Source of the DNA: Cheiracanthium punctorium
Taxonomy: Eukaryota > Arthropoda > Arachnida > Araneae > Cheiracanthiidae
Assembly (NCBI GenBank): GCA_038373885.1
Contig: JAWZYV010013151.1
Location: forward strand, 62,001-126,000
Direction: 5' to 3'
Length of the DNA: 64,000 nucleotides
This document shows positions 28,201-42,600 of this stretch, in pieces. Under the pieces are notes generated by a model, which saw nothing but the letters and a program-made list of their open reading frames with translations, was not told where the DNA came from and made no database searches. Position numbers and translations under genes: made by a program. Position 1 is the stretch's first letter; each line of letters opens with the position of its first letter.

Positions 28201-31200
28201 ATAAAAAAGAATATTTCAGAACAACATGTGAAATTGGGGGCCCGGCTAAGTGATAGAAAAAAGTGCGCTTGCATAGAAAATAGGCTATATAGCTGAGAGC
28301 TAGAAAGAATGGACGACAAATAAATTGCCAGATTGAAAAAAAATGAAGAGATCGCTAAGCGTAAATGCAAATTTACCAAAATTTAAAAGTGGGTCGATAC
28401 GGTGGGATAGTCAAGGACAAGTTGTTATATAAGAAATAGTATTGAAACCCCGTGGGAACGGGAGGAAAATAGAGGAATCCTCGGATAGCAGGACGCCTGC
28501 TAAATACATTGCAAAAGTTAAAGCCAAAGTATTGGGTTGGCAACAAAGTAATTGCGTTTTCTTGTATAAAATTCAAGCAAATAAGTTTTCAACAAGTTTT
28601 TAATTACAGGTAAGCTGTGCCTGAACATACGATTCATATTTGTTACATTTTAAAGTAAGAATTTCACTGGCAGCATTTTTTTTCGTCCGTAAAAGATGGC
28701 CACCCTCCCCCTTTTTTCGCTTCTATCCTCCTTAGAGGACAATATTAAAAATGTCCTGAAATTAATTTTTAGGTATTCGAGACTGCTGTATTTTACAGAA
28801 AAAATTTCAAGGATATCTCTATTTTTATTTGAGATCACGCGGGATATGTGAAAAGAACTTTTTGGCCCCTTACCCCCACTAAGATTACGAATTTTGGAAA
28901 ATGCGCTCTGATCTAGCACCTATGTTGTACGTGCCAAATTTCGCATAATTAACTTCAGTAGTTTTGGCCAGGCGAAATATTGACTTACGGAAAAACGCAA
29001 TTACTTTGCTCCAACCCAATAATTTAGGAAGCATAATTAGCGTAATCTATAGAGATGGGACTTTAAAAATGGCAAAGAGTATTAAATTTAGAATAGGGAA
29101 AGGAAAGTCGAAAGGAATTAAAAATATGGGATGAACTGCATCAGACGTACGCTTCCATAAACTTTACAAAAATATACCCTTTTTTTTTTAACACGCTTTT
29201 ATTAGCTTCACCTGTATGTATGTTTGTATGCTTGTATGTTTGTAACCGACTCCTTTGAACTCGATTTTGACTCACTTTAAACGGTCAGATTTAATTTAAA
29301 CTTTGTAGATATATCAAGGATCGATGACAATACAATAATTTGATAAGTTTATCCCATTATCCTGATTTTAACACGCTTTTATTTATTAGCTTCACCTGTA
29401 TGTATGTTTGTAACCGACTCCTTTGAACTCAAACTTGGCACACTTTAAACGGTCAGATTTAATTTGAACTTTGTGCATTTATGAAGAACCGGTGACAATA
29501 CAATAATTTTATAAGTTTATCTCATTATCTTGATCAGGATCGCCAGGATTAAATAATTTCCTGATTTCTTATCCTGATTGAAAGTAGGACACTTCCAAAG
29601 ATTACAATCTTAAGAAAACCTTTTTAACTGTGGCCGTGATCGTATAGTGGTTAGTACATGGCGTTGTGGCCGCAATAACCCAGGTTCGAATCCTGGGCAC
29701 GACAATATTTTTATTTTTTCAAAATATCGTGAGCCATCACACTAAGGAAGAGTTGAGTACAAGAACATGTTAAGGCCATTCTTTTTAACACGGTTTTATT
29801 TGTTGATTAGAGACCTATTTTTCCTTTTTAGTGAGGAAGGTAGCATTTAACTGCAGGTTGATTAATACTTTAGTGCACAGCAGGTGCGTAGCAAGATGGG
29901 GGGCTCAGGCGGGGCCGCCGCGATACAGGTTTCTCTTCTATGGGCCCGGAACCTTACCGTTTACTGCTCCGATGACGTCATGCTAAGCGATCTGGATCTA
30001 CAGTCTTCTCTCCCGGTTGGGGAGAAATTCTCCGGTTTGGAGCCTGTTTCTTGTCGATGCAGAATGAAACGTTTTCATGGAACTATTAACTTTTTTGGAA
30101 ATAATAAATAAATGGTGGAAAATTATGAATATAAAGAATTTAGATAAAGGCAGAGAGCAGCTGGATAACGATACCATAACATTTTCCCCAACTAGTCTAT
30201 TATCATTCTTGGATAATTGCGTTAAATGGCTCGAAGCATGGCATAAATTAAAGTTTAATAACAAACACCGTAAAAGTGGAAATTATATTATAAAACATTT
30301 TTTTTTCTCTTATGAACACAACTAAAGTTATAAGACAGATAATACTATATCAACTCAATGAATAGAAATATAAGTATATTTTAACTGGGAAATACCAAAC
30401 TGACCCACTTGAATGGGGAATTTGGACAGTACCGACAACTTAATGGTGCAAACTATAATGTCACAATACAGCAGGTACTAAGATCAGAAAGAAAAAAAAA
30501 ACTACGTGTTAAAAGCTTAATCGAACTACATTCTTCTCAGTTTGGAAATTTTCTATAACAAATTTCCTTTATGACTTTCATAAAGAGACAGAGGAATGAG
30601 ATTTGGATATAGATATTGATTTTAAAGGTATAGATTTTTTCTCTTTCTACGAAGAGAATAATATACCATTATTCATACTTATTTGTGAATATGCAGTATT
30701 TAAAGTTAAATAACAACTGCTGTGTATATTGTGTTGCAAATCCATATCCACACACACAAAAAATGCTATTTGAAGAAAATCAAGATACAGAATTTTTTTT
30801 ATGTTTGTTGACAGAAGAAATTTAACATATCCTCATTCTAATATACTAAAAATATTAGTTGTTTGCTTTAAAATGTTTAAAGCACTCTTACAAGAAAGCA
30901 ATAAAAATTTACTTCATCAAAAAAACATTAAGTATATTTTGAAAATTTTCATCACTAAGAAACTGGATGAATTTGATGTGATGAACGGTTGCTGCACAAC
31001 TTTAGAAAGCAGCATCATATAATAAAATAGAAAAAGAAAGCTAGCAATTCCTTCGTCAAATACCAACAGCTTATGTAAATGAAATTTATAATTTGATGTT
31101 TTTATATCAGTATTATGTACATAAAATTTGTTTATAGAGTTTCTAAGATTTATATGATACTAAGTCATCCGGATTATTTTTATCAACAATGTGTGAAACA

Positions 31201-34200
31201 TAGTAAGTGCATTTTTCTTTCTAATAATTAATTTAATATTTTAAGGTCTTAAATGTCAATGCCCTTTTTAAATGTATTTGATACTACTATGCTCAAGAAT
31301 AAAGAGCTTATCATGTAAATTCGTTTCAGAATTGCTGCATAGGAAGTTTTTTAAAATTTGAGCGATTTCTGTAAATATTCTGTTTTAAAAGATAGTTTAA
31401 TATATCTACTTTTTACTTAAGTTTAATGCTTTAAGTGGAGCAATCAGTAAGTAAATCATTGCAGTAACTACATAATTAATTTCAGAGCTAAATCATGCTC
31501 AATATTTTTAAATTCAATGTTGTAATAGTATTTTGTCGTAATATAGAAATTTTCTGTTTTAGTACTTTGAAAACCAAATTTTGTAAAATTGAAAATTATG
31601 ATTGCTAAAATATGAATTAAATAACTATATTAGATATTACAATACTTAAAAATGAAGAGCTTATCATGTAAATACGTTTCAAAAGTGCTACATAGGAAGT
31701 GTTTTAAAATATAAGCAATTTCTGTAAATATTCTGTTTCAAAAGATAATTTAATATATGTATTTTTACATAAGTTTAATGCTTTCAATTGGAGCAATCAG
31801 TAAATAATTCGTTTATTGTAGTAACATAATTAGTTTCAGAGCTAAATCATGCTCAATATTCTGAAATTCTGTGTTGTGATACTACTTTGTCGTAATATAG
31901 AAATTTTCTCGAAATGCTTTAACACATTGAGAACCAAAATTTTGCAAATATTTAAAATTAAGATTGTTAAAAATATGAATTAAAATATCTCTGTTAGATA
32001 TAAAAAATGCAAAAGTGAAGTATTTTCTTTATCCATATAGTTTGAAGATTTCAAGTGTTGAATCCTAAGTAAACGTAAATGGTATTATGAAAATTATTTT
32101 CATTCATTATCCAAATATTTTTTTAATATATGTATATTTTAAGCATATATAACTGGAACATATTTTTATAGCACACCAATTTAAAAGAATCAAGTCGCGT
32201 AATATTTATTGTTCTTATTATTATTACTATGCGGAAATAAATTATTTTTCATTTAAACTGGTGTATCCCTATTTTCTTTTTTCTTAAAAATATTTCTACC
32301 ATGAATGATATAGGCAAGTTTTCCAATCACCCTCACAGTGATTACAGAAAAGAAAGAGGAAAAAAATTTACCGCCTTAACATCTATTTAATTTCTTGTCT
32401 GATTACACAATTAAAAGGAATTGGGACTCAAGCAAGCGATTATTTAAAAGGACAGCGATGGACAGAGCGATCGCTTACGGTCACGTGACAAAACTGGCGT
32501 TCGGGGCCCATATTAGAGAAGCGTCTTTCGCGGCGGCTCCGGTTCAGGGTGCTGCTTTCCCCACGAAATGGGATCCTTTACTTAGCTTACAATTGAACTT
32601 TAGTGAATCTCACAGTTTGTACTTTCCAACTTAGTGTTCCTTAGTGTCTTCTGAGAGATATCGAAAATTAAAAATAAATTTTAAATACATACAGTTAAAA
32701 AAAAACTAAAAAACACGCTTTTATAGCAAATCGAACTGAAAAGTGAAAAATAAAAGTATAGTTTAAAAAACCAAAAAACACTCTTTAAATTGAACTAACT
32801 AAAAAGCAAAAAATAATTCTTAATATAGAAATAAATTAATGAACGAAAAATAGTATCTTTGTGAAAAAAGCGTGGAGTGCTCCATATATCAGTTCTTGAG
32901 AATATTCGATCGGTACGATTAGTACAAAAATGATACAAAAAATACGGCACAAAGCGCCCCACGCTTTTTTCACAATAATACTATTTTTCGTTCATTAATT
33001 TATTTCTATATTAAGAATTATTTTTCGCTTTTTAGTTAGTTCAATTTAAAGCGTGTTTTTTGGTTTTTTAAACTATACTTTTATTTCTTTTAAATAGTTG
33101 AATTAGTCCGAGATGCGGTTTAACAGTGACTGTCTATAGACTTGGATATATGGAAAGATTCTGGGTGACTTTTGTCTACACAGTGTCTATTGCGATTTAA
33201 AAGAAATAGCACAACTAGGTGTTCAATACAAAATTTCAACTTTCGAAAGCTAATTATTTTTGTATTGTGTTAGATATATACGCATGTATGTACAGATATC
33301 ATGCAAAAGCAAGTCAAAATGGATTCATGGGTAGTCAAAACAGATGTTATATCCATATCTGCGCACAGACATACGCGTAAATACTTAAAAAGGGAATCGG
33401 GGACATTCAAAATAAATATTTCGGTCAAAATTTTACTACAGAGAGATACATTTTAAACGCAACATTTTATTCAAGGGGCTAACAAATAGTATGTTATAAC
33501 GGGGGAGTATTGTGCCACTAGAACTCACCGTACAATATTTTCAAAAATACCTTGTACTTCTTACAATAATATATCACGTGTTGAAAAATGCAGTCTGACA
33601 CTCAATTACCATGTCGCAAATTATATAGTCGTACAGCGAATAAATTCAACTGAAACAATAACTTTACACATCGTTTTAATTTAGAATTTTATATTGTTAA
33701 GAAAACTGCGAACTTGTGTTATAATTGTTAGAAACCTGAGTGTGGGTTACATTATTGTGACCGCCAAAATTTGCAACAATCAAAAATACGAATCATTTCT
33801 AACGAAGCTTTTTAAAGTGTGAGTTGGAAAAGCGATCATTTGCGAATAAAACCTACGATTTCTTCGACTTTTGATGTGAAAAGTTGCTCGTTTGTAACTA
33901 TACTGACTTCTTGTATTTTCTTTGTGACTTATTATTTTTACGGATATACTATTTTACGCTTACTTTTAAACTTTCAACGAATTTCAAACATCAACTACTG
34001 ATTTGATTATACAAAGTACAACTGCTCTCACAGTTTTCCACTGCTAATTATTCTGACTGTACTTCTGAACTTTATCCGAGCTAAGCAGAATGTCGTCTGT
34101 TGACGATTCTTTTAGTGTCACTAGCTCAGGATTGGACTCTTACGTAACAGCTCCGGAGCGGGCACCTGCCCCTCCAAAGCCTCCTCGGTGGGTGTCCGTC

Positions 34201-36659
34201 GCTCCATTGCCAGTACTTTACCCCGGGGATCTTCTGGAGCGTTTCCTGGCTGACTGCGTCAGTCACTCTTTGCCAAGAGTAGTTCTGCGGGCACCTGCCC
34301 CTCCAAAGCCTTCTCGGTGGGTGTCCATCGCTCCACTTCCAGTACTTTACCCCGGGGATCTTCTGGAGCGTTTTCTGGCTGAGTGTGTCAGTCACTCTTT
34401 GCCAGTACTTTACCCCGGGTATCTTCTGGAGCGTTTTCTGGCTGACTGTGTCAGTCACTCTTTGCCAGTACTTTACCCCGGGGATCTTCTGGAGCGTTTT
34501 CTGGCTGACTGCGTCAGTCACTCTTTGCCATAATAGCAAATTTCATATGAAGCCTTCATCACCACCAAAACTAATAGTTTATATCGAAAGCCTCCATCAC
34601 CAGCATATCTACAAATTCCATAGGAAGCCTTTATCACCAGCATAGCTCCAGTTCACATCGAAATCCTCCATCAACAGCATGCCTCCAAATTCCATAGGAA
34701 GCTTTTATCACCAGCATAGCTACAGTTCACAACGAAAGCCTCTATCACCAGCATTTCTACCAATTCCATGGGGAGCTTTTATCACCAGCATATTTACAGT
34801 TCGCATCGAAATCTTCCATCAACAGAATGTCTACTAATTTCATAGGAAGCTTTTATCAGCAATATAGCTCCAGTTCACACCGAAAGCCTCTATCAATAGC
34901 ATTTCTACCAATTCCATAAGAAGCTTTTATCACCAGCATATTTACAGTTCGCATCGAAATCCTCCATCAACAGCATGCCTGCAAATTCCATGGGAATCTT
35001 TTATCACCAGCATAGCTACAGTTCACAACGAAAGCCTCTATCACCAACATTTCTACCAATTCCATGGGAAGCTTTTATCACCAGCATATTTACAGTTCGC
35101 ATCGAAATCCTCCATCAACAGCATGTCTACAAATTCCACAGGCATCTTCTACAACTGTCTAGTCGCAGATACTGAGAACTAATACAAAGCGCACAAGCTA
35201 CCATCGATGGCTATGCCAATGATAATTCCTGTAATTTTTCCCAAGCTGTTTAGTTCAGATAGCGATTGAACACAAGAACAGTAGAAAAACTCTTAAAAGC
35301 TAGATGCATTATATCAGAAGACCACCTATTAAGAAAACTTTTGAACATTCTTTCATCAGAAAAAAAAACCTGTCATGAGTCATCCGAGCCTAGTGATATA
35401 TAATTTAATTGGAAAAGCAAAGAACTGCTACTCTACTGAACGGAGTAACTCCTATGAAAAGTTTTCATGTTTCCGAAATACCGAGGCACGTTCTACCGAG
35501 TTCTCAGTAAAGTGTAGTTTAGAGAACTGGTGCACTGGCAAATGAAAAGACAAGAATTTCAGAAAGTTTAAACCATAGAACAGTTTTTCTTCTATTTAAA
35601 AGTCACATACCGACTGTACAGATGTATAATTCCATAGCAAAGTTTTATAATAGCACAATGTATTAATAACAATAAATTCTTTGCACTATACTTTCATGTA
35701 TTTTTTCTATGTATATAATTGTTCACTCATTCTTTTTTTAAAAAGATTTTACTGTTCATACCATCGCAGTAGTTGAGTGCTGATCAATTAGGAAAAATAT
35801 CTAAGTACTTCACAACTATAACCACGCTTCCTTTCCCATAGAAACTAGATTTTACAATAGTTTGCGCCAATCAGATTTTTGTTTATAACTATAAAGTTAA
35901 CTAATAACATTTTTGCTTATTAAATATACAGACTCTGATTTTAATCAGTGATGCTTCAGTGGTATATCGAGGATGTCGAAATAATAAAATAATTCAGTCG
36001 ATCATTACTTTGAACTGTACTGTAAAGAAAGAGTCAGTTTTTGAGTTTTGTCTATCGAAATGCTCTAGTAAATCTAAATTCCATTTGTAAGAATTCCTTT
36101 TTTAAGGATTGTCCTAGTCGGCTGTCTTACTGGTAATTCAGGACAAGCCTATTAAAGTATAAAACAAATATATATATATATATGTAATGTATAAAAAGGT
36201 AATTTGCGTTTTACTAGTTTGGGTATTGTTCAAGCAGGTACTTTCACTGTAAGTTTTGCTTTCCTGTCATACTTGCCACGCTCGCTCTGAAGCTATGTTT
36301 TATTTATTTTGTTATTTGTCAGTAATCAGGCCGTCGATTCTGAGTTCTTTAGAGTGTACACGTGTCCCCATGCCTTTGTAGCCCCGGATGCGGGTCATGT
36401 TGTTAAATGTGTGTGGTTCGATCAGAGATAAGAGAGAGGCGGAGTTATGTCTTCGCAAACCACGTGGTGTGGTAAGCGTAAATACTCCTGCACATCGAAA
36501 ATCGAGGGACTTCTGCCACTGGAACTGCTTAATTAGTCCACGCCGATTTTTGTACCCGTCTCCCCTCCCCTCTTCTCATTCTATATTGTAACTTAAATGT
36601 AATGTTCAATAAACCATATTACCTGCCTTAACTCTGGAACTTTACTGAAATATCTGACG

Positions 36660-36694
<35 letters not shown>

Positions 36695-39600
36695 AATTGC
36701 AGAGTTGCTAAATGCTCCGGTATATAACTAACCACTTTTTTTAACATTACTTTTTGGCTTAAATTGTAGCAAAATCTCCAAGTTAAACGCCTGATCTGAT
36801 TACCTTTTTCAAAAACTATTTACAAAAATTACTGTTTTCGAAAAGTGGTTAGTTTTATTCTCGATCATTTGGCAGTTAATTGTTAGAAGACTTTTAGTCA
36901 CTGGCTTTGTATTTGCTTTCTACATCGATTCTTACTTACTAACGATTAACCCTTTAATGCGCGGTGTGGGTACACAAAACTCTGACGTTTTGACTGCTGT
37001 CAGTCACGATGAATAAATTTGATTCCTATAAAAATACTAGAAGGTGTCATAGTTACACCGGAATTCTTTACTCTTTAGCGTATCATTTCCCGTAAAAATG
37101 GTCGTTTTTAAAACTGTCAGGATCATTTTTAACAGCACTGGCATCTGCTGCAAACTGGAAGAATACGATGGAAATACATGGATGTAGAAGAACAAAAGTA
37201 ATAGACTGCCCAATTCTGAAAAAAAGGGCAGCCGTTGCCCTCGCTCGATTTAACTACCAGCAAGATGGCGGCCGATCGAATCGACCAGAATCGAAACACA
37301 ACTGGCTGCGCGCGTACAGCCAGCTCTGACAAAAAAAAAAAAGTGTTTCTAGATCTGTGGCACGCGATGAACGACTCGATCGACTGCCATCTTTTGCTGG
37401 TAGTTAAATCGCGCGATGGCAACGGCTGCTTTTTTTTTTCATCATTGGGAAATGGTTGCTCTTCAAAGGGTTAAACGATATCTGTGTTATATGAATCCGT
37501 GTTGTACGAACAAAAAACATATGATCAGCATGTGCAGTGTTAACGGGCAATACAGAAACATCGGTCTCATTCATTCACCGTGTTATAGGAAAAAGATCAC
37601 AATTTTTCTACCGTGTTATACGAAACCGTCATATAGGAACCCGTGTTATAGGGGAGGGGAGTCTACTGTATTTAGGAAATCGATAAACAAAGAAGTGTTT
37701 TTCTCATAATGTGTTTAAACCACGGAGATATACTATAGGAGTGGACGCTCTCCATAGCTGTAATGTTAAACTTTTGGTACCCCAAATAAGTTTCAATTAT
37801 GTAAACATTGGAAATCTAGTGACGTGCAGCGATCCTAGCGGCAAAAGAATAAAGCATTTCCTGTGCTGGTTGATAACTAATTTTACTTCTATTTAATTTT
37901 CCGACCTAGCATGTGAACGAGATTATGAACGCGAGCACTAAATTAAAAATATTTCTTTCGCTTTTGCTTACATGGTTGCCTTAGTAACAAATGAATAAAA
38001 AAGATTTAAAAAAATGTTCTATCCTAAGATTATTAAAATATTGAGTTTATATTTGTGAACGAGTGTGTATATCGTGGCTCACAGAAAAGAAGTTTTCGTC
38101 TGCCGCGGTATATATTTACATTAGAAAATGGTGCGAGTTCTTAATGTAACATGAATTTAACATTTTAACGTGAGTTTTTTAGCGGCAATTTAAAGCTGTG
38201 TTAAAATTTGTCACTGAATGAAATAAATGTAAATACTGCTTGTTTGACTGTGATCGTCATTATAAATAAACACTTTTTAAATATTGCATTCACACATACA
38301 ACATTCTTCTAAATTTACTACTATTTCTTAAAATCCAGCTTTTGGGCAAAATAACACATTACATACATAATATTACTTCGCTTCGAAACTATTGCCTATA
38401 TTAATTACGAAATAGTATTCTAAGACAATTAGGTAATTAAAACACACCTGAAGACAGAAATTATTATATATCACGTTCATAAGTCTATGTATTTCATATT
38501 TTTTTGAAGTTCCACTAATTCAACGATCTCCATTTACTTCGCCTCGGTGGAAATAGAAACAACCTGGATGCGCAGAAGCAGGAGATGCGCAGTTACCCAG
38601 TGTGCGTAGCGCCATCTGTTTGCAACAACAACGTTATCCAACTTTCTAAGAGAAGTGTCCCCTCCTATAAATTTACCTTCGTGGTTAAAACTTAACATTG
38701 ATTTCTTCGAATTGAATTATCTTATCTACACAATTAAGTATTCAAGTGTCACTCAACTTTTCTCACTTTGAATTCTCAAATAATAAATGTCGTCAAGCAA
38801 TAAAACTGCAAAAATACCTTGAAATACCTATTGAAAAACATACGCGCTTATTTTATTTTATTTTATTTTTTTAAATATAAGTCAACATGATGCGTATTTC
38901 TTGGCTTGCGATCTGAATCAGAGTTGGAGGTATGATATACGTGAAAGTGTAAGTGTGAGGCAAAATTATTGATCAAAAGTGAAAAGAAAAATTGTATTTC
39001 TGCATGACTCTGCAAACACAGGTTAGGATTTTTTTTTTTTTTTTTAACAGTATGAGTACATTTAAAAGTATCAATGACATACGAGTTGATAATAAATATA
39101 TAGCGCAGAGTTCATTGAGACCTGGTAACATAAATCGCTGATAATGAATCAGATGTTGGAACTTATTTATAGGATACGAGTATTTTGTCTGACGAGTTCA
39201 GTCAGGGAACGAATTGAAATCTTACCTCAAGTGGGTAGTGTAAAATGAAAAAAGCTGCTTAAATTTTCACCGTGTCTCAGCTAGATTAATACTAACGAAA
39301 TACTTGAAAAATCAAGGTCGTCCATTTTAATGGCGATAGAATGTGCTCTTGGAAGATGCATGAATATATCATATTATTTAATTTATTTATTACATTTTTT
39401 TTAACCAGGAAGACACAGTGAAGTTTTTGAGTTTCACCTAGCAGGTTGGATAATTACACGAATAAAAATAATATTACAGAATTCGCTCGATAATCTCGAC
39501 TTTAATAGAATACTTAAATGCTTTTGCTAAGTGAGAAACGTGTTTTATAAAGATTTTACAGTAGTTTCTCTAAAGATATTATCTTTGCTTTGCCGTTCAT

Positions 39601-42600
39601 GCCTAATACGTTTACTTTCAATCACAATTCAACCCTTTAAAGCGCAGTGTTCCCGCTCTGGGAACACCAAACTCTGACATTTTGACTGTTGTTCCACGAG
39701 AATCCTTTACTTTTTAGCACGTCATTTCCCGTAAAGAAATGGTCACGGTTATTTTTAACAGCACTGACATCTGCTGAAAAATGGAAGAACGCGAGAACAG
39801 CCGGATAGATTTCCCAATGTTGAAAAAAGGCCAGTCGTTGCCATCGCTCGACTTAACTACCAGCAAGATGGCAGACGATCGAAACGTTCATCGCGTGCCA
39901 CAGATCGAGTGACCCCTTTTTTGGCGCAGCTGGCTGTGCTTTTGACGACAGCTGGGCTCTTGCCGTACAGCCAGCTGTCGTCAAAAAAAGGGTCTCTAGA
40001 TCTAAGTCGTAAGGGTCCTTAAGTCGAGCGATGGCAACGGCTGCCCTTTTGTCAGCATTGGGAAAGGGTTGCGCCTCAAAGGGTTAACAGGTACATGAAG
40101 ACGACAATCCCGACCCCACGTTGCTATGTGATTCTGAACCGTCTTTGTCCCTTCTACCTGGCCTTACATTTTTGCAGTGACGTGCATTCCGCCCAAGCAA
40201 CCTAAGAGCAAGAAGGCAGAATATGGGTTTCGGAGTATCGTCTCTGATTGGCTAATTCTCTGATGAAGTCATGTTTCTATAGCAACACCCCTTCAATAGA
40301 CATTGCAGATGGGTTGATCTCACGGCAGAGAAATGAAGAGTCAGAACTTGTTTATCCACTTGACATTTATCTTTGTGTTAAGAAATTATGAATAAATAAG
40401 GTAGATGGTATTTTCTTTTAATTTGTGATAGAAAGCAAAATTTAAAAAGAATAATAGCCTTATTTTCAGTTGCCCAAGCACTGCTTGGGTTGCTTGGGCG
40501 GAATGCACGTCACTGCATTTTTGACATAGAGTTTTAGGACAACCCTGTATATATGCGTATTTTGTTCCTCTTTCTTCCAGATACCACAGCAAAATCGTAC
40601 TGACCGAGCAGGGGAGACTTGTTCCAGTATCCGTCCCGGATCTCCAGGTAGCTGTCGTCGCACTTGACGTCCATGTCCAGGGAGGTCAGCTCGAGGGCTA
40701 TCCGTTCGCCCTGGGTCGCCGATATGCGCCACTCGCAGTGCTGACGCCCCGTCCGGCCGCTCTCGAAGCCCGGAGACTGGATCTGGGCGGACGGGGCCTG
40801 GTACGTCCGGCCGCACTCTGAAAAACAGACAAGACAAAGATTAAGCATGTTTATCCCTTTCGCGCAAAACATTTCCAAAATGACGAAAAAAGTGCAGCGG
40901 TTGACATCGCTCGATTTAACTACCAGCAAACATGGCGGTCGATCGAATCGCCCATAACGTGCCACAGAGCTCAAGAACATTTCTGACACAGCCGGCTGAT
41001 GCGGGGTAAATGCCGGAAATTTCGCTGCTTTCTACTCCACTTCCCCTACGTAGGGAAAAAATGCGGGGTAGAAAGATTCCTGATCTAATGAAGGGTGAAT
41101 GCATTGATGATTTCACTTTCCCATGATACATTGCGGGTTTTCCCTGTACTCTGCTTTTACCCGGGATTTCACATTTCCCCATGTAAGCGGGCCTTTGAAG
41201 TGCTGCAATACGAGATTATTGCATACGTAATGTATACCAACTATGCGACCACATATAAGTTCTGCTGAAATTTTATTTTCGCTGCTCAACTCCGTCATGA
41301 ACATTACATGAAATTACCAGGAGCTTTATTGAACAATTCAAGAAGGTACCATTGAAATGTGTTGTTCAGCAAAGTTTTTTGGTATTTTCATGTAACGTCC
41401 TTTGGAATTCTAGGGCACTTCTGTCTGTCTGTCTTGTTTTTCATGGATTATGAGGGCTTAGGCACTTCTGCTTCACAGCGTTTTGTACTAACCCAAAATC
41501 CAGATTACTCCAATGGCGGCAGTATCAGCCAAGGATGTTAATTTCTACTACAAACTCCCGAAGAGTTCATTTCTACCTCATTCGGAAGCCGATAGATGGC
41601 AGCAGTTCGATCGTTACCGGGCTTCTTAATTTTGGAGCAAATACCAAGCAGAAGACTCCAAGGCTTGGACTTGCCATCCCCAGAGGTATTGTTTTAGTGT
41701 GGGAACTGGGAAGACATTGAGAAACACGTATTTAACGTGTCCCTGTAGCCATTAGCGAGCACGGCGGTCTTTGGTTGGTCCCAGGATCGAATCCACAACT
41801 TTTCGGCTATGAGAACACTATCTCTCCCAACTGGGATAATTGGTCCCAGGATTGAACTCGCAACCTCTCGGCTATGAGATCGATACCTCTCCCAACTTTT
41901 ATGGTTGGTTCCAGGATTGAACTCGTAACCTTTCGGCTACGAGAATCGATGCCTCTCCCAACTTTGATGGTTGGTCCCGGGATTGAACACACAACCTTTC
42001 GGCTACGAGAACGACGTCTCTCCCAACTGGGATGGTTAGTCCCAGGATTGAACTCACAACCTTTCGGCTATGAGATCGATGACTCTCCCAACTGGGGTAG
42101 TTGGTCCCAGGATTGAATTTACAACCTTTCGGCTACGAGTACGATGTCCCACCCTACTGGGATAGTTGGTCCCAGGATTGAACTCACAACCTTTCTGCTA
42201 TGAGATCGATGCTTCTCCCAACTGGGATAGTTGGTCCCAAGATTGAATTTACAACTTTTCGGCTACGAGGACGACGTCCCACCCTACTGGGATGGTTAGT
42301 CCCAGGATTGAACGCACAACCTTTCGGCTACGAGATCGATGCCTCTCCCAACTGGGATAGTTGGTCCCATGTTCGAACGCACAAACTTTCGGCTACGAGA
42401 TCGATGCCTCTCCCAACGGGGGCTACCGCAGCCCCTAGGGTACCTCCACTGCCCATTATTTACAAGGAACGTTCCTGGATTTTTCTTTCCAGTGTGTGAC
42501 TAATACCTGTCCACTTACCTGCACACTTGTAGAGCATCTTCGTCTGCGCCACGTCCCCGGAAGACAGACGGACTCTCTGTCCAATCTCGATGATTTTCCC

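Larger units (their letters stand above)
33494..36620 (+). other. Possible degraded retroelement with minisatellites
   Basis: TGTTATAACGGGGGAGTATT at 33494 resembles the start of some arthropod LTRs. It is followed by an ATG-started frame (34090), a 74-bp minisatellite, and near 36376-36620 an LTR-like GTAGCCCCGGATGCGGG with AATAAA near 36608. No reverse transcriptase or direct LTR pair was seen. Could also be an unrelated non-coding transcript unit. Confidence 0.3.
20473..40604 (-). other. Intron between exons E and F (20.1 kb)
   Basis: It holds a Kolobok-like TTAA element, 7-bp-TSD and hAT-like elements, four family 1/2 TTAA copies, a 173-bp satellite array, a mariner MITE, a tRNA-His-like sequence, two minisatellites within a possible retroelement, and a foldback. 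30300-32700, 35200-36350 and 37900-39600 are AT-rich with no recognisable gene. 20700-20840 has a diverged piece of the TTTGGCGATTTCTC repeat also seen at 45640 and 62130. Confidence 0.6.
40818..42518 (-). other. Intron between exons D and E (1.7 kb)
   Basis: Most of it is a family A SINE in reverse orientation with an amplified head (41404-42436). 40855-40996 is a truncated TTAA family 1 copy. 41000-41400 shows nothing recognisable apart from a GCGGGGTA repeat near 41000-41065. Confidence 0.7.

Noticed and set aside
41770..42436. Regularly spaced repeat array that could look like a CRISPR array
   Set aside because: The 65-bp units are tandem without unique spacers, carry tRNA-like A and B boxes, and the host is clearly eukaryotic.
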